A DNA stretch of 64,000 bases from an uncultured Clostridia bacterium. GTDB taxonomy: Bacteria; Bacillota; Clostridia; Oscillospirales; Acutalibacteraceae. The stretch is taken from contig CAMMVF010000008.1 of assembly GCA_946500295.1 (NCBI GenBank), positions 21,326 to 85,325 of the forward strand, read 5' to 3'. The position numbers and the translations under genes were made by a program. Shown here piece by piece: positions 47,695-56,115 of this stretch (its first letter is position 1; every line of letters starts with the position of its first letter). The notes under the pieces were generated by a model. That model was given only the letters and a program-made list of their open reading frames with translations. It searched no databases and was not told where the DNA came from.

Positions 47695-47707
47695 AGGAGG
47701 AATAACA

Positions 47708-48694
47708 ATGACATTCAGCGAATGCGCAGATGCATGGTACAAAAGGGCGTTATGTGGAACGACATATTCCTATCAACGTGAAATAGGATATGCACTCAAT
47801 CACTTAAAGCGACATATTGGGAAAAAAGAGGTAAGTGAGATTACTTGGCTTGAGATAGAAGACGTTATGTTTACTTTGGCCACGAGAAATCCTAATACCA
47901 AAAAACCTGCTAGTAAAAAACTACTACGAGATATAAGAAATTGCGCAAATAATATCATGTATTATGCCATTGACTGTGGGGAAATTCAAAACAATCCGGT
48001 CAGAATGAAAAAACTGCCGCGAACTGTTCCCTCAGAAGGAAAAAGGGCTCTCACTATGAAAGAAAGAGAACTTGTTTTAAAGACAGAACACAGATTAAAA
48101 CTGCCGGCTTATATAATGCTGTTTGCAGGTTTAAGACCAAACGAAGTAATACCGCTTGAATTTAATGATTTTGACGAAGAAAACAGTAGATTAATAGTTA
48201 ATAAATCCGTATCTCTAATTGCACCAAATGAATACACCGTAAAGTCGGGTACTAAAAATGGAAAATCACGATTTGTCACTATTCCCCAAATTCTAATTGA
48301 TGTTATACAAGAAGAAAAACGGAAAACAAAAAGCAACTTGATAACTTCACAGCTTAATGGTGATTTACACACACCTACATCATGGCGAAGTGCATGGAAT
48401 TCATATCGAAACGCTTTGAATTATACAGCTTATAACGGAGATAGAAACTACTTTAATCCAAATGGCATTCCTCGTGTGATTGAAAAAATAACGCCATATA
48501 TGTTTCGTCACACCTACGCAACTATGCTATATACCTCTGGTGTAGATTTACTGACTGCAAAGTTGCTCATGGGTCACGCTAACATAAGTACAACCCTTAA
48601 CTTTTATACTCATTTAGAAGAGGAAACAAGAGTTTTAAATATTCAAAAATATAATGAATACATATCTGAGAACTTTTCCAAATCTAATGTTTAA
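47708..48694 (+). CDS. int: ICE tyrosine integrase, 328 aa
   Basis: Site-specific recombinase for insertion at and excision from tRNA-Arg. N-terminal SAM-like DNA-binding domain (residues 1-80), then the catalytic domain: Arg in AGLRPNEV (about 141), Lys in GTKNGKSR (about 178), box II PYMFRHTYATM (about 263-273), His in LLMGHANIS, nucleophile Tyr in LNFYTH (about 300). Tyr stands where box II usually has His in HxxR. The gene points at the attachment site 25 bases downstream. TAGGAGG ribosome site. Confidence 0.95.
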   Translation: MTFSECADAWYKRALCGTTYSYQREIGYALNHLKRHIGKKEVSEITWLEIEDVMFTLATRNPNTKKPASKKLLRDIRNCANNIMYYAIDCGEIQNNPVRMKKLPRTVPSEGKRALTMKERELVLKTEHRLKLPAYIMLFAGLRPNEVIPLEFNDFDEENSRLIVNKSVSLIAPNEYTVKSGTKNGKSRFVTIPQILIDVIQEEKRKTKSNLITSQLNGDLHTPTSWRSAWNSYRNALNYTAYNGDRNYFNPNGIPRVIEKITPYMFRHTYATMLYTSGVDLLTAKLLMGHANISTTLNFYTHLEEETRVLNIQKYNEYISENFSKSNV

Positions 48695-48719
48695 ATACCA
48701 CATTAGTTGATTAATAACC

Positions 48720-48764
48720 CTTCTAAGCAGTAGGTCAGGGGTTCGAGTCCCTTTTGGCGCGCCA
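48720..48764 (+). other. ICE right attachment site: 3' half of tRNA-Arg(TCT)
   Basis: From CTTCTAA (anticodon loop, anticodon TCT) through anticodon 3' stem GCAGT, variable loop AGGTC, T-arm AGGGG-TTCGAGT-CCCTT, acceptor TTGGCGC, discriminator G and CCA, the canonical spacing of a tRNA is kept. The 5' half is missing and the bases before it do not pair, so this is an att duplicate. The intact tRNA should lie at the far left end of the ICE. The shared core with attL is at most these 45 bp. Confidence 0.88.
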
Positions 48765-48780
48765 GACACTTGAATAAAAG

Positions 48781-48826
48781 CTCTCAAATTATGCTGAATG
48801 CTATATTTTGAGAGTTTTTTATTTTA
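48781..48826 (+). terminator. Original terminator of the tRNA-Arg gene
   Basis: CTCTCAAA (48781-48788) pairs with TTTGAGAG (48807-48814), followed by TTTTTTATTTT. Chromosomal sequence begins here; 48,827-48,990 shows nothing further. Confidence 0.75.
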
Positions 48827-48990
48827 CCACAATAAAATCATAACAAAGCATTCCTCCGTTTTAATCGTATATATATCGCTAAACGCTATTATCAAAAGAC
48901 AGAAATATATTGGACAAAGTCTAACTTAACCAAAATACTTAAGGCGATTAAAATTCCGATAACTTTCCAAGGCAGAGTAAAGTTAATAAT

Positions 48991-49019
48991 TTGACACTTC
49001 TTTTATCCTGTGGTATAAT
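48991..49019 (+). promoter_or_regulatory. Consensus promoter of the queuosine operon
   Basis: TTGACA (48991-48996) and TATAAT (49014-49019), spacing exactly 17. Transcription would begin near 49,026, just before the riboswitch. Confidence 0.9.
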
Positions 49020-49033
49020 TAATTATTATATAG

Positions 49034-49146
49034 CGACAGTTCGTTTGCGCCATCCTGTCGAAAAACAAAACCAGGGCATCTAATTATGATATTTGCAGGA
49101 AAACTGTAATTAGATGCAGCCGCTTTACATCGGCTGCATTTTTTAT
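49034..49146 (+). ncRNA. preQ1-I riboswitch with terminator
   Basis: Aptamer: stem CGACAG (49034-49039)/CTGTCG (49055-49060), loop starting TTC as in class I, then A-rich tail AAAAACAAAACC. GTTT in the loop (49043-49046) can pair with AAAC in the tail (49068-49071), giving the class I pseudoknot. Expression platform: GCATCTAATTA (49076-49086)/TAATTAGATGC (49107-49117) competes with terminator TGCAGCCG (49115-49122)/CGGCTGCA (49131-49138) plus TTTTTT. preQ1 binding should switch off transcription of the queuosine genes. The loop is longer than usual, so class is probable, not certain. Confidence 0.82.
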
Positions 49147-49174
49147 GGCGCATTTGAACAGTGAAGGGAGAAAT

Positions 49175-49594
49175 ATGTATTACTTAAAAACTTCTGCGTC
49201 ATTTGACAGCGCACATTTTCTGTATGGATATGAAGGAAAATGCTCTAATATTCACGGACATCATTGGGTAATTGAGGCAAAGCTTTCGGGCGAATATTTG
49301 CAGACAGATAGTGTGAAAAGCGGTATGCTTGTTGATTTTAGCGATATAAAAAAAGCCGTTCGCGAACTTGCCGATAGTTTCGACCATGCATTGATTTATG
49401 AAGAAAACACTCTGAACCCAAACACGATAGAGATGCTGCTTTCAGAGGGATTTTGCTTGATTCCGGTTAATTTTCGTCCCACAGCAGAAAATTTTGCACA
49501 TCATTTTTTTGAAATTTTATCTGAAAAAGGGCTGCCTGTTGCCGGAGTAGCGGTCTATGAGACGCCTGATAACTGTGCAGTTTACGAGGTGTGA
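49175..49594 (+). CDS. queD: 6-carboxytetrahydropterin synthase QueD
   Basis: Converts dihydroneopterin triphosphate to 6-carboxytetrahydropterin in queuosine precursor synthesis. Zinc ligands are in FDSAHFL and IHGHHW; catalytic Cys in EGKCSNIHGH; catalytic Asp/His region SFDHALI. ATG 49175 follows AAGGGAG; an upstream in-frame start in the terminator region is unlikely. First gene after the preQ1 riboswitch. Confidence 0.92.
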   Translation: MYYLKTSASFDSAHFLYGYEGKCSNIHGHHWVIEAKLSGEYLQTDSVKSGMLVDFSDIKKAVRELADSFDHALIYEENTLNPNTIEMLLSEGFCLIPVNFRPTAENFAHHFFEILSEKGLPVAGVAVYETPDNCAVYEV

Positions 49595-49596
49595 GT

Positions 49597-50262
49597 ATGT
49601 GTAAATTTTCAGTAGCAGAAAAATTTGTCAGCATTAACGGCGAGGGTACTAAAGCCGGTGAGCTTGCGGTGTTTCTGCGATTTAGCAAATGCAATTTGCA
49701 CTGCAGTTTCTGTGATACACAGTGGGTAAATTCTGATAATACACCTGTCAAGGAAATGACAACGGAGCAACTCACGGATTATGTAAAATCAACAGGGGTG
49801 AACAATGTCACACTCACAGGCGGAGAACCTCTGTTGCAAGAAAATATTACAGAGCTGATTTTCGAATTAGGAAAAATGGGGTTTGAAGTCGAAATTGAAA
49901 CAAACGGAAGTGTGCCGCTTTCTGACCTTGCGTCACTGACGTTTCGTCCCAACTTTACCATGGATTACAAGCTGCCGGGGAGCGGTATGGAGAAATTTAT
50001 GTGCCATCAAAATTTCTCTTATTTAACATCAAACGATACCGTTAAATTTGTTGTCAGTGATTTGAATGATCTGAACCGAGCTGTAGAAATCATAAATAGA
50101 TTTAACCTGACGTCAGCTTGCCACGTTTATTTTAGTCCCGTGTTTGGAAATATACAGCCTGAGGTGATTGTCAGCTTTATGAAAGAACACAGGTTAAATA
50201 AGGTTAGATTACAGTTGCAACTTCATAAGTATATTTGGAATCCGAATAAACGAGGAGTATAG
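49597..50262 (+). CDS. queE: 7-carboxy-7-deazaguanine synthase QueE
   Basis: Radical SAM enzyme making 7-carboxy-7-deazaguanine from 6-carboxytetrahydropterin. Fe-S ligands in KCNLHCSFCDTQW (Cx3Cx2C), SAM motif TLTGGEPLL, and N-terminal FVSINGEG typical of QueE. ATG 49597 with GAGGTG is preferred to GTG 49591, which overlaps the queD stop. Confidence 0.93.
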   Translation: MCKFSVAEKFVSINGEGTKAGELAVFLRFSKCNLHCSFCDTQWVNSDNTPVKEMTTEQLTDYVKSTGVNNVTLTGGEPLLQENITELIFELGKMGFEVEIETNGSVPLSDLASLTFRPNFTMDYKLPGSGMEKFMCHQNFSYLTSNDTVKFVVSDLNDLNRAVEIINRFNLTSACHVYFSPVFGNIQPEVIVSFMKEHRLNKVRLQLQLHKYIWNPNKRGV

Positions 50263-50270
50263 GAGAGATT

Positions 50271-50837
50271 ATGGATACTAAAGCAATAGAATATCATATC
50301 AGAGGACTTCTTAAGGCAATCGGAGATGATCCGGATCGCGAGGGGCTTCGTGAAACTCCTCAACGTGTTGCCAGAATGTATGAGGAAGTTTTTGAAGGAA
50401 TTCAATACTCCAACCACGAGATAGCTCAAATGTTCGGCAAGACCTTTGAAGCGCCCGGTTCTGAGCAATCTGAATCGGCAGTAGTGATAAAAGATATCAG
50501 CGTATTTAGCTATTGTGAGCATCATCTGGCTTTGATGTATGACATGAAGGTTAACGTAGCCTATATACCTAATGGTAAGGTGCTTGGTCTAAGCAAGATT
50601 GCCAGAATTTGCGATATGGCTGCAAAAAGACTTCAACTTCAGGAACGATTGGGTCAAGATATAGCTGATATTATTTCTGAGGCTACAGGCTCAAGTGATG
50701 TTGGCGTTCACATCGTTGGTTCGCACAGCTGTATGACAGCGCGAGGAATACGAAATGTATCAGCGCAAACTGTTACCAAAACCTTATGCGGTAAATTTAA
50801 AACCGATATAGCCTTACAGGAGATGTTAGGAGGATAA
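50271..50837 (+). CDS. folE: GTP cyclohydrolase I
   Basis: Supplies dihydroneopterin triphosphate, the first committed queuosine precursor. Zinc ligands are Cys/His in YCEHHLAL and Cys in HSCMTARGI; DREGLRETPQRVARMYEE is the conserved N-terminal segment. Located inside the queuosine operon, so it probably serves preQ1 rather than folate alone. 188 aa is the normal length. Confidence 0.95.
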   Translation: MDTKAIEYHIRGLLKAIGDDPDREGLRETPQRVARMYEEVFEGIQYSNHEIAQMFGKTFEAPGSEQSESAVVIKDISVFSYCEHHLALMYDMKVNVAYIPNGKVLGLSKIARICDMAAKRLQLQERLGQDIADIISEATGSSDVGVHIVGSHSCMTARGIRNVSAQTVTKTLCGKFKTDIALQEMLGG

Positions 50838-50840
50838 TAT

Positions 50841-51527
50841 ATGAAAGCATTGGTTCTTTTTAGCGGTGGAGTTGACAGTACAACCTGTCTTGGTATGGCT
50901 ATAAAGAAATATGGTGTATCAGAGGTTCTTGCACTCTCAATATTTTACGGCCAAACTCATAAGAAGGAAATCGAAGCAGCCAAAAAAATAGCAAAGTATT
51001 ACGATGTTGCTTTTAAACAGCTTGATTTATCTTTGATTTTTTCAGATTCAGATTGTTCTCTTCTTTCCGGTTCCGATGAAGCTATCCCCAAGGAAAGTTA
51101 TGCTCAGCAGCTGCTTCATACAAACGGCAAACCTGTTTCAACCTATGTTCCGTTTAGAAACGGACTTTTTCTTTCCTCGGCGGCTAGCATGGCTCTCTCT
51201 AATGGTTGCGAAGTGATTTATTACGGAGCTCACAGTGATGATGCTGCAGGCAACGCTTATCCGGATTGCAGCAACGAATTTAATCTGGCGATGAATCAAG
51301 CTGTTTATCTTGGAAGCGGAAAGCAGCTTACGATAGAAGCTCCGTTTGTCAATTTAAACAAGGCGCAGGTGATAAAAACGGGGCTGGAGCTTGGTGTGCC
51401 CTATGAATTGACATGGAGCTGCTACGAGGGGGGAGAGGTACCGTGCGGAGTTTGCGGTACCTGCCGTGATCGAGCAGCTGCGTTTGAAGCTAACGGCGTA
51501 GTTGATCCTGCGTTGAAGGGGGAGTAA
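50841..51527 (+). CDS. queC: 7-cyano-7-deazaguanine synthase QueC
   Basis: ATP-dependent enzyme converting 7-carboxy-7-deazaguanine to preQ0. PP-loop [11 protein letters not shown] at the N-terminus; zinc site near the end, [15 protein letters not shown]. 3 bases after folE with GGAGG. Confidence 0.95.
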   Translation: MKALVLFSGGVDSTTCLGMAIKKYGVSEVLALSIFYGQTHKKEIEAAKKIAKYYDVAFKQLDLSLIFSDSDCSLLSGSDEAIPKESYAQQLLHTNGKPVSTYVPFRNGLFLSSAASMALSNGCEVIYYGAHSDDAAGNAYPDCSNEFNLAMNQAVYLGSGKQLTIEAPFVNLNKAQVIKTGLELGVPYELTWSCYEGGEVPCGVCGTCRDRAAAFEANGVVDPALKGE

Positions 51528-51528
51528 T

Positions 51529-52026
51529 ATGTCAGGAAGAAATAAAAACGAAATCGGCAGTATCACTCTGCTTGGAAATCAGAACATAAAGTATTCATCG
51601 GATTATGCTCCGGAGGTTTTGGAGACATTTCCCAATAAGCATCCTGACAGGGACTATTTTGTAAAGTTTAATTGTCCTGAATTTACCAGCCTTTGTCCGA
51701 TTACAGGTCAGCCTGATTTTGCAACATTGTACATATCGTATGTTCCGAGAGAACTTATGGTGGAGAGTAAATCCCTTAAGCTGTATCTGTTCAGTTTCCG
51801 TAATCACGGAGATTTTCACGAGGACTGCGTAAATATTATAATGAACGATCTGATTAGACTTATGTCGCCAGCCTATATTGAAGTATGGGGAAAATTCCTG
51901 CCAAGAGGAGGAATTTCAATCGATCCGTACTGCAATTATGGAGCACCCGGAACTAAGTGGGAGCAGGTTGCATGGGAACGCCTGACTCATCACGACATGT
52001 ATCCGGAAACCGTGAATAATAGATAA
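51529..52026 (+). CDS. queF: preQ0 reductase QueF (type I)
   Basis: NADPH-dependent reduction of the nitrile of preQ0 to preQ1. Active Cys in [13 protein letters not shown] and the QueF motif [15 protein letters not shown]. 165 aa is the short single-domain form. Last gene of the operon; GGGGGAG before ATG. Confidence 0.95.
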   Translation: MSGRNKNEIGSITLLGNQNIKYSSDYAPEVLETFPNKHPDRDYFVKFNCPEFTSLCPITGQPDFATLYISYVPRELMVESKSLKLYLFSFRNHGDFHEDCVNIIMNDLIRLMSPAYIEVWGKFLPRGGISIDPYCNYGAPGTKWEQVAWERLTHHDMYPETVNNR

Positions 52027-52070
52027 AACCGAATTAGACAAATCAGCTACTATCAAAAATGACCATAGCT

Positions 52071-52100
52071 AAGGCAGAGTTTATTGGACTCTGCCTTTTT
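52071..52100 (+). terminator. Terminator of the queuosine operon
   Basis: AAGGCAGAGT (52071-52080) pairs with ACTCTGCCTT (52088-52097), then TTT. Same stem type as several ICE terminators. Confidence 0.9.
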
Positions 52101-52122
52101 ATGCACAAAAATGTGTTTAATG

Positions 52123-52200
52123 ATATAACCAAGTCGCCGATGTTCCCCGCCTCTGTAGGAGTGATCAAACGAGCTTGTCACGGGGACGAAGATTTAAATA
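52123..52200. repeat. Dispersed structured repeat, short copy
   Basis: Shares both ends with 63,432-63,602: ATATAACCRAGTCGYCGAT, CCCGCCTCTGTAGG on the left, and GTGATCAAACGRGCTTGTCAC, CGAAGATTTAAATA on the right, but lacks the middle 90 bases. CCCCG (52145) can pair with CGGGG (52181), enclosing a GTGA/TCAC hairpin. Between here and feoA (52,201-52,457) I see only an extended -10, TGATATAAT (52230-52238), as possible feoA promoter. Confidence 0.75.
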
Positions 52201-52457
52201 AAAATAAAGTCAACAAACATTTAAAAATATGATATAATTATGATTGGGATAGAGAAGAAAATCAGATGTCTTATATAAACGTGTATTCTTCGCTTCTTTC
52301 GGTACACTAAGTGTTTTTATTTTTTGTTTAGAAAAATAAATTGTAAATGAAATATCTGCTACTAACACATTGACGAAATCACATGCAATAAGTAGAATTA
52401 AAGGCGAAGATTTAACAATAATTGAATTAATTCCTATGCTTACAGGGGGTGTGAAGA

Positions 52458-52691
52458 ATGCTATTAAAGGATGCACAAATCGGGTTGACCTATGTGGTCG
52501 AAAAAATCAGCCTTCCATTTCAACTTGAGCGCAGATTGGAAGCGCTGGGTATGACCAAGGGAACTCCCATTTCTATACTAAACCGAAAAGGGAAGGGAAT
52601 TTTAATAATTAAACTACGTGGAACCCGTTTTGCTTTAGGATATAACATAACAAAAAACATAGAAGTAAAAGGCGGTGAACAAAATGAGTAA
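52458..52691 (+). CDS. feoA: Ferrous iron transport protein A
   Basis: SH3-like cytoplasmic partner of FeoB. IGLTYVVEKISL, LERRLEALGMTKGT and TRFALGYNITKNIEV follow the family pattern. 77 aa is typical. Its stop overlaps feoB by 8 bp. GGGGGTG precedes ATG 52458. Confidence 0.92.
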   Translation: MLLKDAQIGLTYVVEKISLPFQLERRLEALGMTKGTPISILNRKGKGILIIKLRGTRFALGYNITKNIEVKGGEQNE

Positions 52692-54726
52692 TGAATTGAC
52701 GATTGGATTTATTGGAAATCCTAACTGCGGAAAAACCACTTTGTTTAATGCTTACACAGGAGCTAATCTGAAGGTAGCAAACTGGCCGGGCGTTACGGTG
52801 GAAAAGGTTGAGGGCGCAATTAAAGAGCATGATTTAAATATTCATTTGGTAGACCTGCCCGGTACATACAGTCTCACTTCTTATACTATGGAGGAAACGG
52901 TTTCCCGGCAATTTATCTTGAGCGATGAAGTGGATGTAATAATCAATGTGGTTGATGCGTCTGCGTTGGAGCGCAACCTTTATTTGACCTTGCAGCTCTT
53001 GGAATTGGGTAAGCCGGTGGTGCTGGCGCTGAACATGATGGATATTGTGGAAAAGCGAGGAATGGAGATTGATATGCACCGTCTGCCGGAAATGTTAGGT
53101 ATTCCTGTGGTTCCGGTATCTGCTCGAAAGCGTCGAGGCTTGGATGTTTTGCTTCACACTGCAGCCCATCATAAAGGCATTACAAATCCCGACTGCCTTA
53201 TCCATAATCATAAAGTTTCTTCCAAGCATCAGCATGATCATCACTCGGAATATGCAATGGTATATTCTGACACAATTGAAGATAAAATCGACCAAATAAT
53301 ACCTGAGCTGAAACGCCGATATCCGAACTTGAAAAACTATCGCTGGCATGCTCTTAAGCTGTTAGAGAGGGATAAAGAAATTACAGAGAAATATCCGGTC
53401 GACCTGCCTAATGCCTTGAATCGCAGCTATGAGTCAGACGTCATTAATCAGAAATACGATTTCATCGGTGAAATCATCGATGAAGTTTTGCTTCATAAAC
53501 AACGACAGGATGTTTTTACAGAAACTGTGGACAAAGTATTGACAAACAAGATTTGGGGAATTCCCATCTTTCTTGTGATTATGGCGGTGACATTTTTCCT
53601 GACATTTACAGTGGGCGATTGGATCAAAGGTTATTTTGAATTAGGAATTGACTGGCTTTCCAATATAGCCGAATCAGGCTTGGCTTCACTTAATGTCAGT
53701 GATGTTCTCACCTCTTTGGTGGTAGACGGCATCATTGGCGGCGTCGGAACTATTGTTACCTTCTTGCCCAATATTTTGATTCTATTCCTATGCTTAGCAT
53801 TATTGGAGGACAGCGGATATATGGCTCGTGTTGCTTATGTGATGGAAGGTGTCATGAGTAAGCTGGGGCTTTCAGGCAAAGCGTTTATTCCTATGCTTTT
53901 GGGATTCGGTTGTACTGTTCCGGCAATTATGGCATCTCGAGCCTTAGAAAACAAACGAGACCGCTTCAAAGTTATGCTGGTTACGCCGTTTATGAGCTGC
54001 AACGCAAGGCTGACTATTTACATTCTCTTTTCTGAAATGTTCTTTGGCGAAAATGCCATGTTGGTCGCATATTCTATGTATCTAATCGGTATTGTCGTAG
54101 CTATCATCGTTTCTGCTATCATTCACTTACTGGATCGAAAAAAGAGCGTTAACTATCTTATGATCGAACTGCCTGAGTATAAGCTGCCGGATTCCCGCAC
54201 GGTAGCCATTTATGTATGGGAAAAGATAAAGGATTATCTGGGAAAAGCCGGTACTACCATTTTTCTCGCTACACTTGTGATCTGGGTTGTGCTCAACTTT
54301 GGTCCTCAGGGCTATTCTTCGGATATGGGATCCAGCTTCGGTGCATTAATTGGCAGGTGGCTTACTCCGTTTTTCGCACCGATAGGTCTTGGATTTTGGC
54401 AGATTGCAGTGGCATTAATAGCCGGTATCTCTGCTAAAGAAGTTGTTGTGTCCAGCTGTGCCGTGCTGTTTGGAATTGTGAATGCCAGTTCCCCCGAAGG
54501 CATGACCGCCTTTACTGCGGCTTTGCAGGGTATTGGGTTTGGAGAACTCAATGCGTTTTGTTTAATGGTATTCTGCCTACTCTACATCCCATGTGCCGCA
54601 GCTTTAGGTACTATCCGTAAGGAGTCCGGCAGTTGGGCTTGGATGTGGTTCACTGCTTTCTTCCAGCTGGCAGTCGCTTGGGTGGTAACTTTTGTGGTGT
54701 ATCATATCGGAATGTTGGTTTTGTAA
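52684..54726 (+). CDS. feoB: Ferrous iron transporter FeoB
   Basis: N-terminal G domain: G1 GNPNCGKTT, G2 region WPGVTVEK, G3 DLPGTYSL, G4 NMMD. A His-rich stretch (HNHKVSSKHQHDHHSE, about residues 180-195) could bind metal. Two Gate domains with many membrane helices follow (GFGCTVPAIMASR; SAKEVVVSS). ATG 52684 is preferred to GTG 52675. Confidence 0.95.
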   Translation: MSNELTIGFIGNPNCGKTTLFNAYTGANLKVANWPGVTVEKVEGAIKEHDLNIHLVDLPGTYSLTSYTMEETVSRQFILSDEVDVIINVVDASALERNLYLTLQLLELGKPVVLALNMMDIVEKRGMEIDMHRLPEMLGIPVVPVSARKRRGLDVLLHTAAHHKGITNPDCLIHNHKVSSKHQHDHHSEYAMVYSDTIEDKIDQIIPELKRRYPNLKNYRWHALKLLERDKEITEKYPVDLPNALNRSYESDVINQKYDFIGEIIDEVLLHKQRQDVFTETVDKVLTNKIWGIPIFLVIMAVTFFLTFTVGDWIKGYFELGIDWLSNIAESGLASLNVSDVLTSLVVDGIIGGVGTIVTFLPNILILFLCLALLEDSGYMARVAYVMEGVMSKLGLSGKAFIPMLLGFGCTVPAIMASRALENKRDRFKVMLVTPFMSCNARLTIYILFSEMFFGENAMLVAYSMYLIGIVVAIIVSAIIHLLDRKKSVNYLMIELPEYKLPDSRTVAIYVWEKIKDYLGKAGTTIFLATLVIWVVLNFGPQGYSSDMGSSFGALIGRWLTPFFAPIGLGFWQIAVALIAGISAKEVVVSSCAVLFGIVNASSPEGMTAFTAALQGIGFGELNAFCLMVFCLLYIPCAAALGTIRKESGSWAWMWFTAFFQLAVAWVVTFVVYHIGMLVL

Positions 54727-54792
54727 AACTCTAAAACAGCATTCATGATAATTACTTTTGTATCACTTACTTGAAAAAAGAAAAAATTCAGA

Positions 54793-54840
54793 TGTATAAA
54801 AAATACTGGCAGACAAGACGCTGCCAGTATTTTTTATACA
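54793..54840. terminator. Bidirectional terminator between feoB and the polyamine operon
   Basis: TGTATAAAAAATACTGGCAG and its exact reverse complement (20 bp) around an 8-base loop, serving both convergent transcripts. Confidence 0.95.
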
Positions 54841-54900
54841 TTGGTTACCAATTTATTCTAGTGTATTACAGGATGTTATTTTTATTATAAAATAGTGATC

Positions 54901-56115
54901 TTAACAGCCTAAACGAAACTTAAAATCTGTATATTCAAAAGATCTCAAGCTTTGCAACCGCCCATCAGAGCGCAAAACATATATGCTTGGTAATGGCATT
55001 CCGTTGAAGGTATTATTCTTGCAAGTGGTATATATGGCCATATCTCCAAACAACAGAAGATCACCTTCATTAAGGGGCGAATCAAAGTTGTATTTTCCGA
55101 TAATATCGCCGGCCAAACAGGTAGGACCGCCCAAAGTGAAAGTATGCCCCGTTTTCGTTGGTTTGCCCGCACCATACAACGGCGGACGATAGGGCATTTC
55201 CAGCACATCCGGCATGTGGCAGGCGGCACTGACATCCAAAATGGCGATTTGAGTCTGACCATTTTTCAGCACGTCCAATACTCGGGAGGCAAGGTATCCT
55301 GCATTTAGGGCGCATGCTTCACCAGGCTCCAAATATACCTGTAAATTCCAATTCTCCTGCGCCGTGCGAATACATTTTTCCAGCCGCGATATGTCATAGC
55401 CGGGTCGGGTAATATGATGTCCGCCGCCAAAATTAAGCCACTTCATATTGGGAAGTACATCGCCAAAGCGATCTTCAACAGCCTCTAGTGTCATTTCCAA
55501 CGCATCGGCATCCTGCTCACACAGCGTATGAAAATGGAGCCCGTCCAAAAGACGTATAAGTTGTGGTGTCATATTCTCTTCCCACTGAGCACGGGTGGTA
55601 CCCAACCGACTACCGGGGGCGCAGGGGTCGTATATGTCGTGCCCCTCTTGGGTAGAACACTCCGGGTTTATCCTAAGGCCAACGCTTTTACCTGTATTTT
55701 GTGCAACAGGTCCGAATTTTGCAAGTTGGGCGGGAGTGTTGAATACAATGTGGTCTGCATAGTTCAGCAACTCTTCAAATTGATCATCCCGATATGCTCC
55801 GCAGAATACATGCACTTCTTTTCCGGGCATCTCCTCAGCTCCCAAACGAGCTTCAAACAGACCGCTAGCTTCAGTACCTGCCAAATAAGGAGCCAAAATT
55901 GGATATAAGTTGTAGTTGGAAAAAGCTTTCTGTGCCAACAGGATTTTACATCCCGTGCGGTTAGCTACTCCTGCTAGGATTTCACCATTATGGCGCAAAG
56001 CGGCTTCGTCTAAGATGTAACATGGAGTTGGTAGCGATCCAAACAATGCCTCCGGTCTTTGCCCGTTCAATCCTGCAAAACACGGACGGCTCTCTTTTAC
56101 CTCTATCATCATCAT
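54901..56115 (-). CDS. nspC: Carboxynorspermidine/carboxyspermidine decarboxylase
   Basis: PLP enzyme of the alanine-racemase-like fold III. Decarboxylates carboxyspermidine to spermidine. PLP lysine in LLAQKAFSNY (about residue 63); FNFGGGHHITRPGYD-type phosphate loop (LNFGGGHH); C-terminal LEPGEACALNAGY. Starts within the end of the dehydrogenase gene (ATG run overlapping TGA). Last gene of the operon. Confidence 0.9.
   Translation of the reverse strand: MMMIEVKESRPCFAGLNGQRPEALFGSLPTPCYILDEAALRHNGEILAGVANRTGCKILLAQKAFSNYNLYPILAPYLAGTEASGLFEARLGAEEMPGKEVHVFCGAYRDDQFEELLNYADHIVFNTPAQLAKFGPVAQNTGKSVGLRINPECSTQEGHDIYDPCAPGSRLGTTRAQWEENMTPQLIRLLDGLHFHTLCEQDADALEMTLEAVEDRFGDVLPNMKWLNFGGGHHITRPGYDISRLEKCIRTAQENWNLQVYLEPGEACALNAGYLASRVLDVLKNGQTQIAILDVSAACHMPDVLEMPYRPPLYGAGKPTKTGHTFTLGGPTCLAGDIIGKYNFDSPLNEGDLLLFGDMAIYTTCKNNTFNGMPLPSIYVLRSDGRLQSLRSFEYTDFKFRLGC

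Larger units (their letters stand above)
1..48764. mobile_element. Integrative conjugative element, right-hand part
   Basis: Sequence shows a full set of conjugation genes on one strand (MOBP-type relaxase, MobC, VirD4, VirB4, PrgI, VirB6-like, pilin-like), maintenance genes (ParA, ParB, SSB, TopB, primase, rep-like HTH) and a terminal tyrosine integrase next to a tRNA-Arg 3' fragment. This gene set resembles the Tn1549-like ICEs of Clostridia (family knowledge). Cargo is a pilus locus, toxin-antitoxin genes and several unknown cassettes. The left end and the intact tRNA are not in the window, so the true size is above 48.7 kb. Confidence 0.9.

Noticed and set aside
48720..48764. Complete tRNA-Arg gene
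   Set aside because: The D-arm, 5' acceptor strand and 5' anticodon stem are absent; upstream bases cannot pair.
52210..52476. Minus-strand open frame upstream of feoA
   Set aside because: Covers the feoA start and leader, has no ribosome site, and the plus-strand gene is certain.
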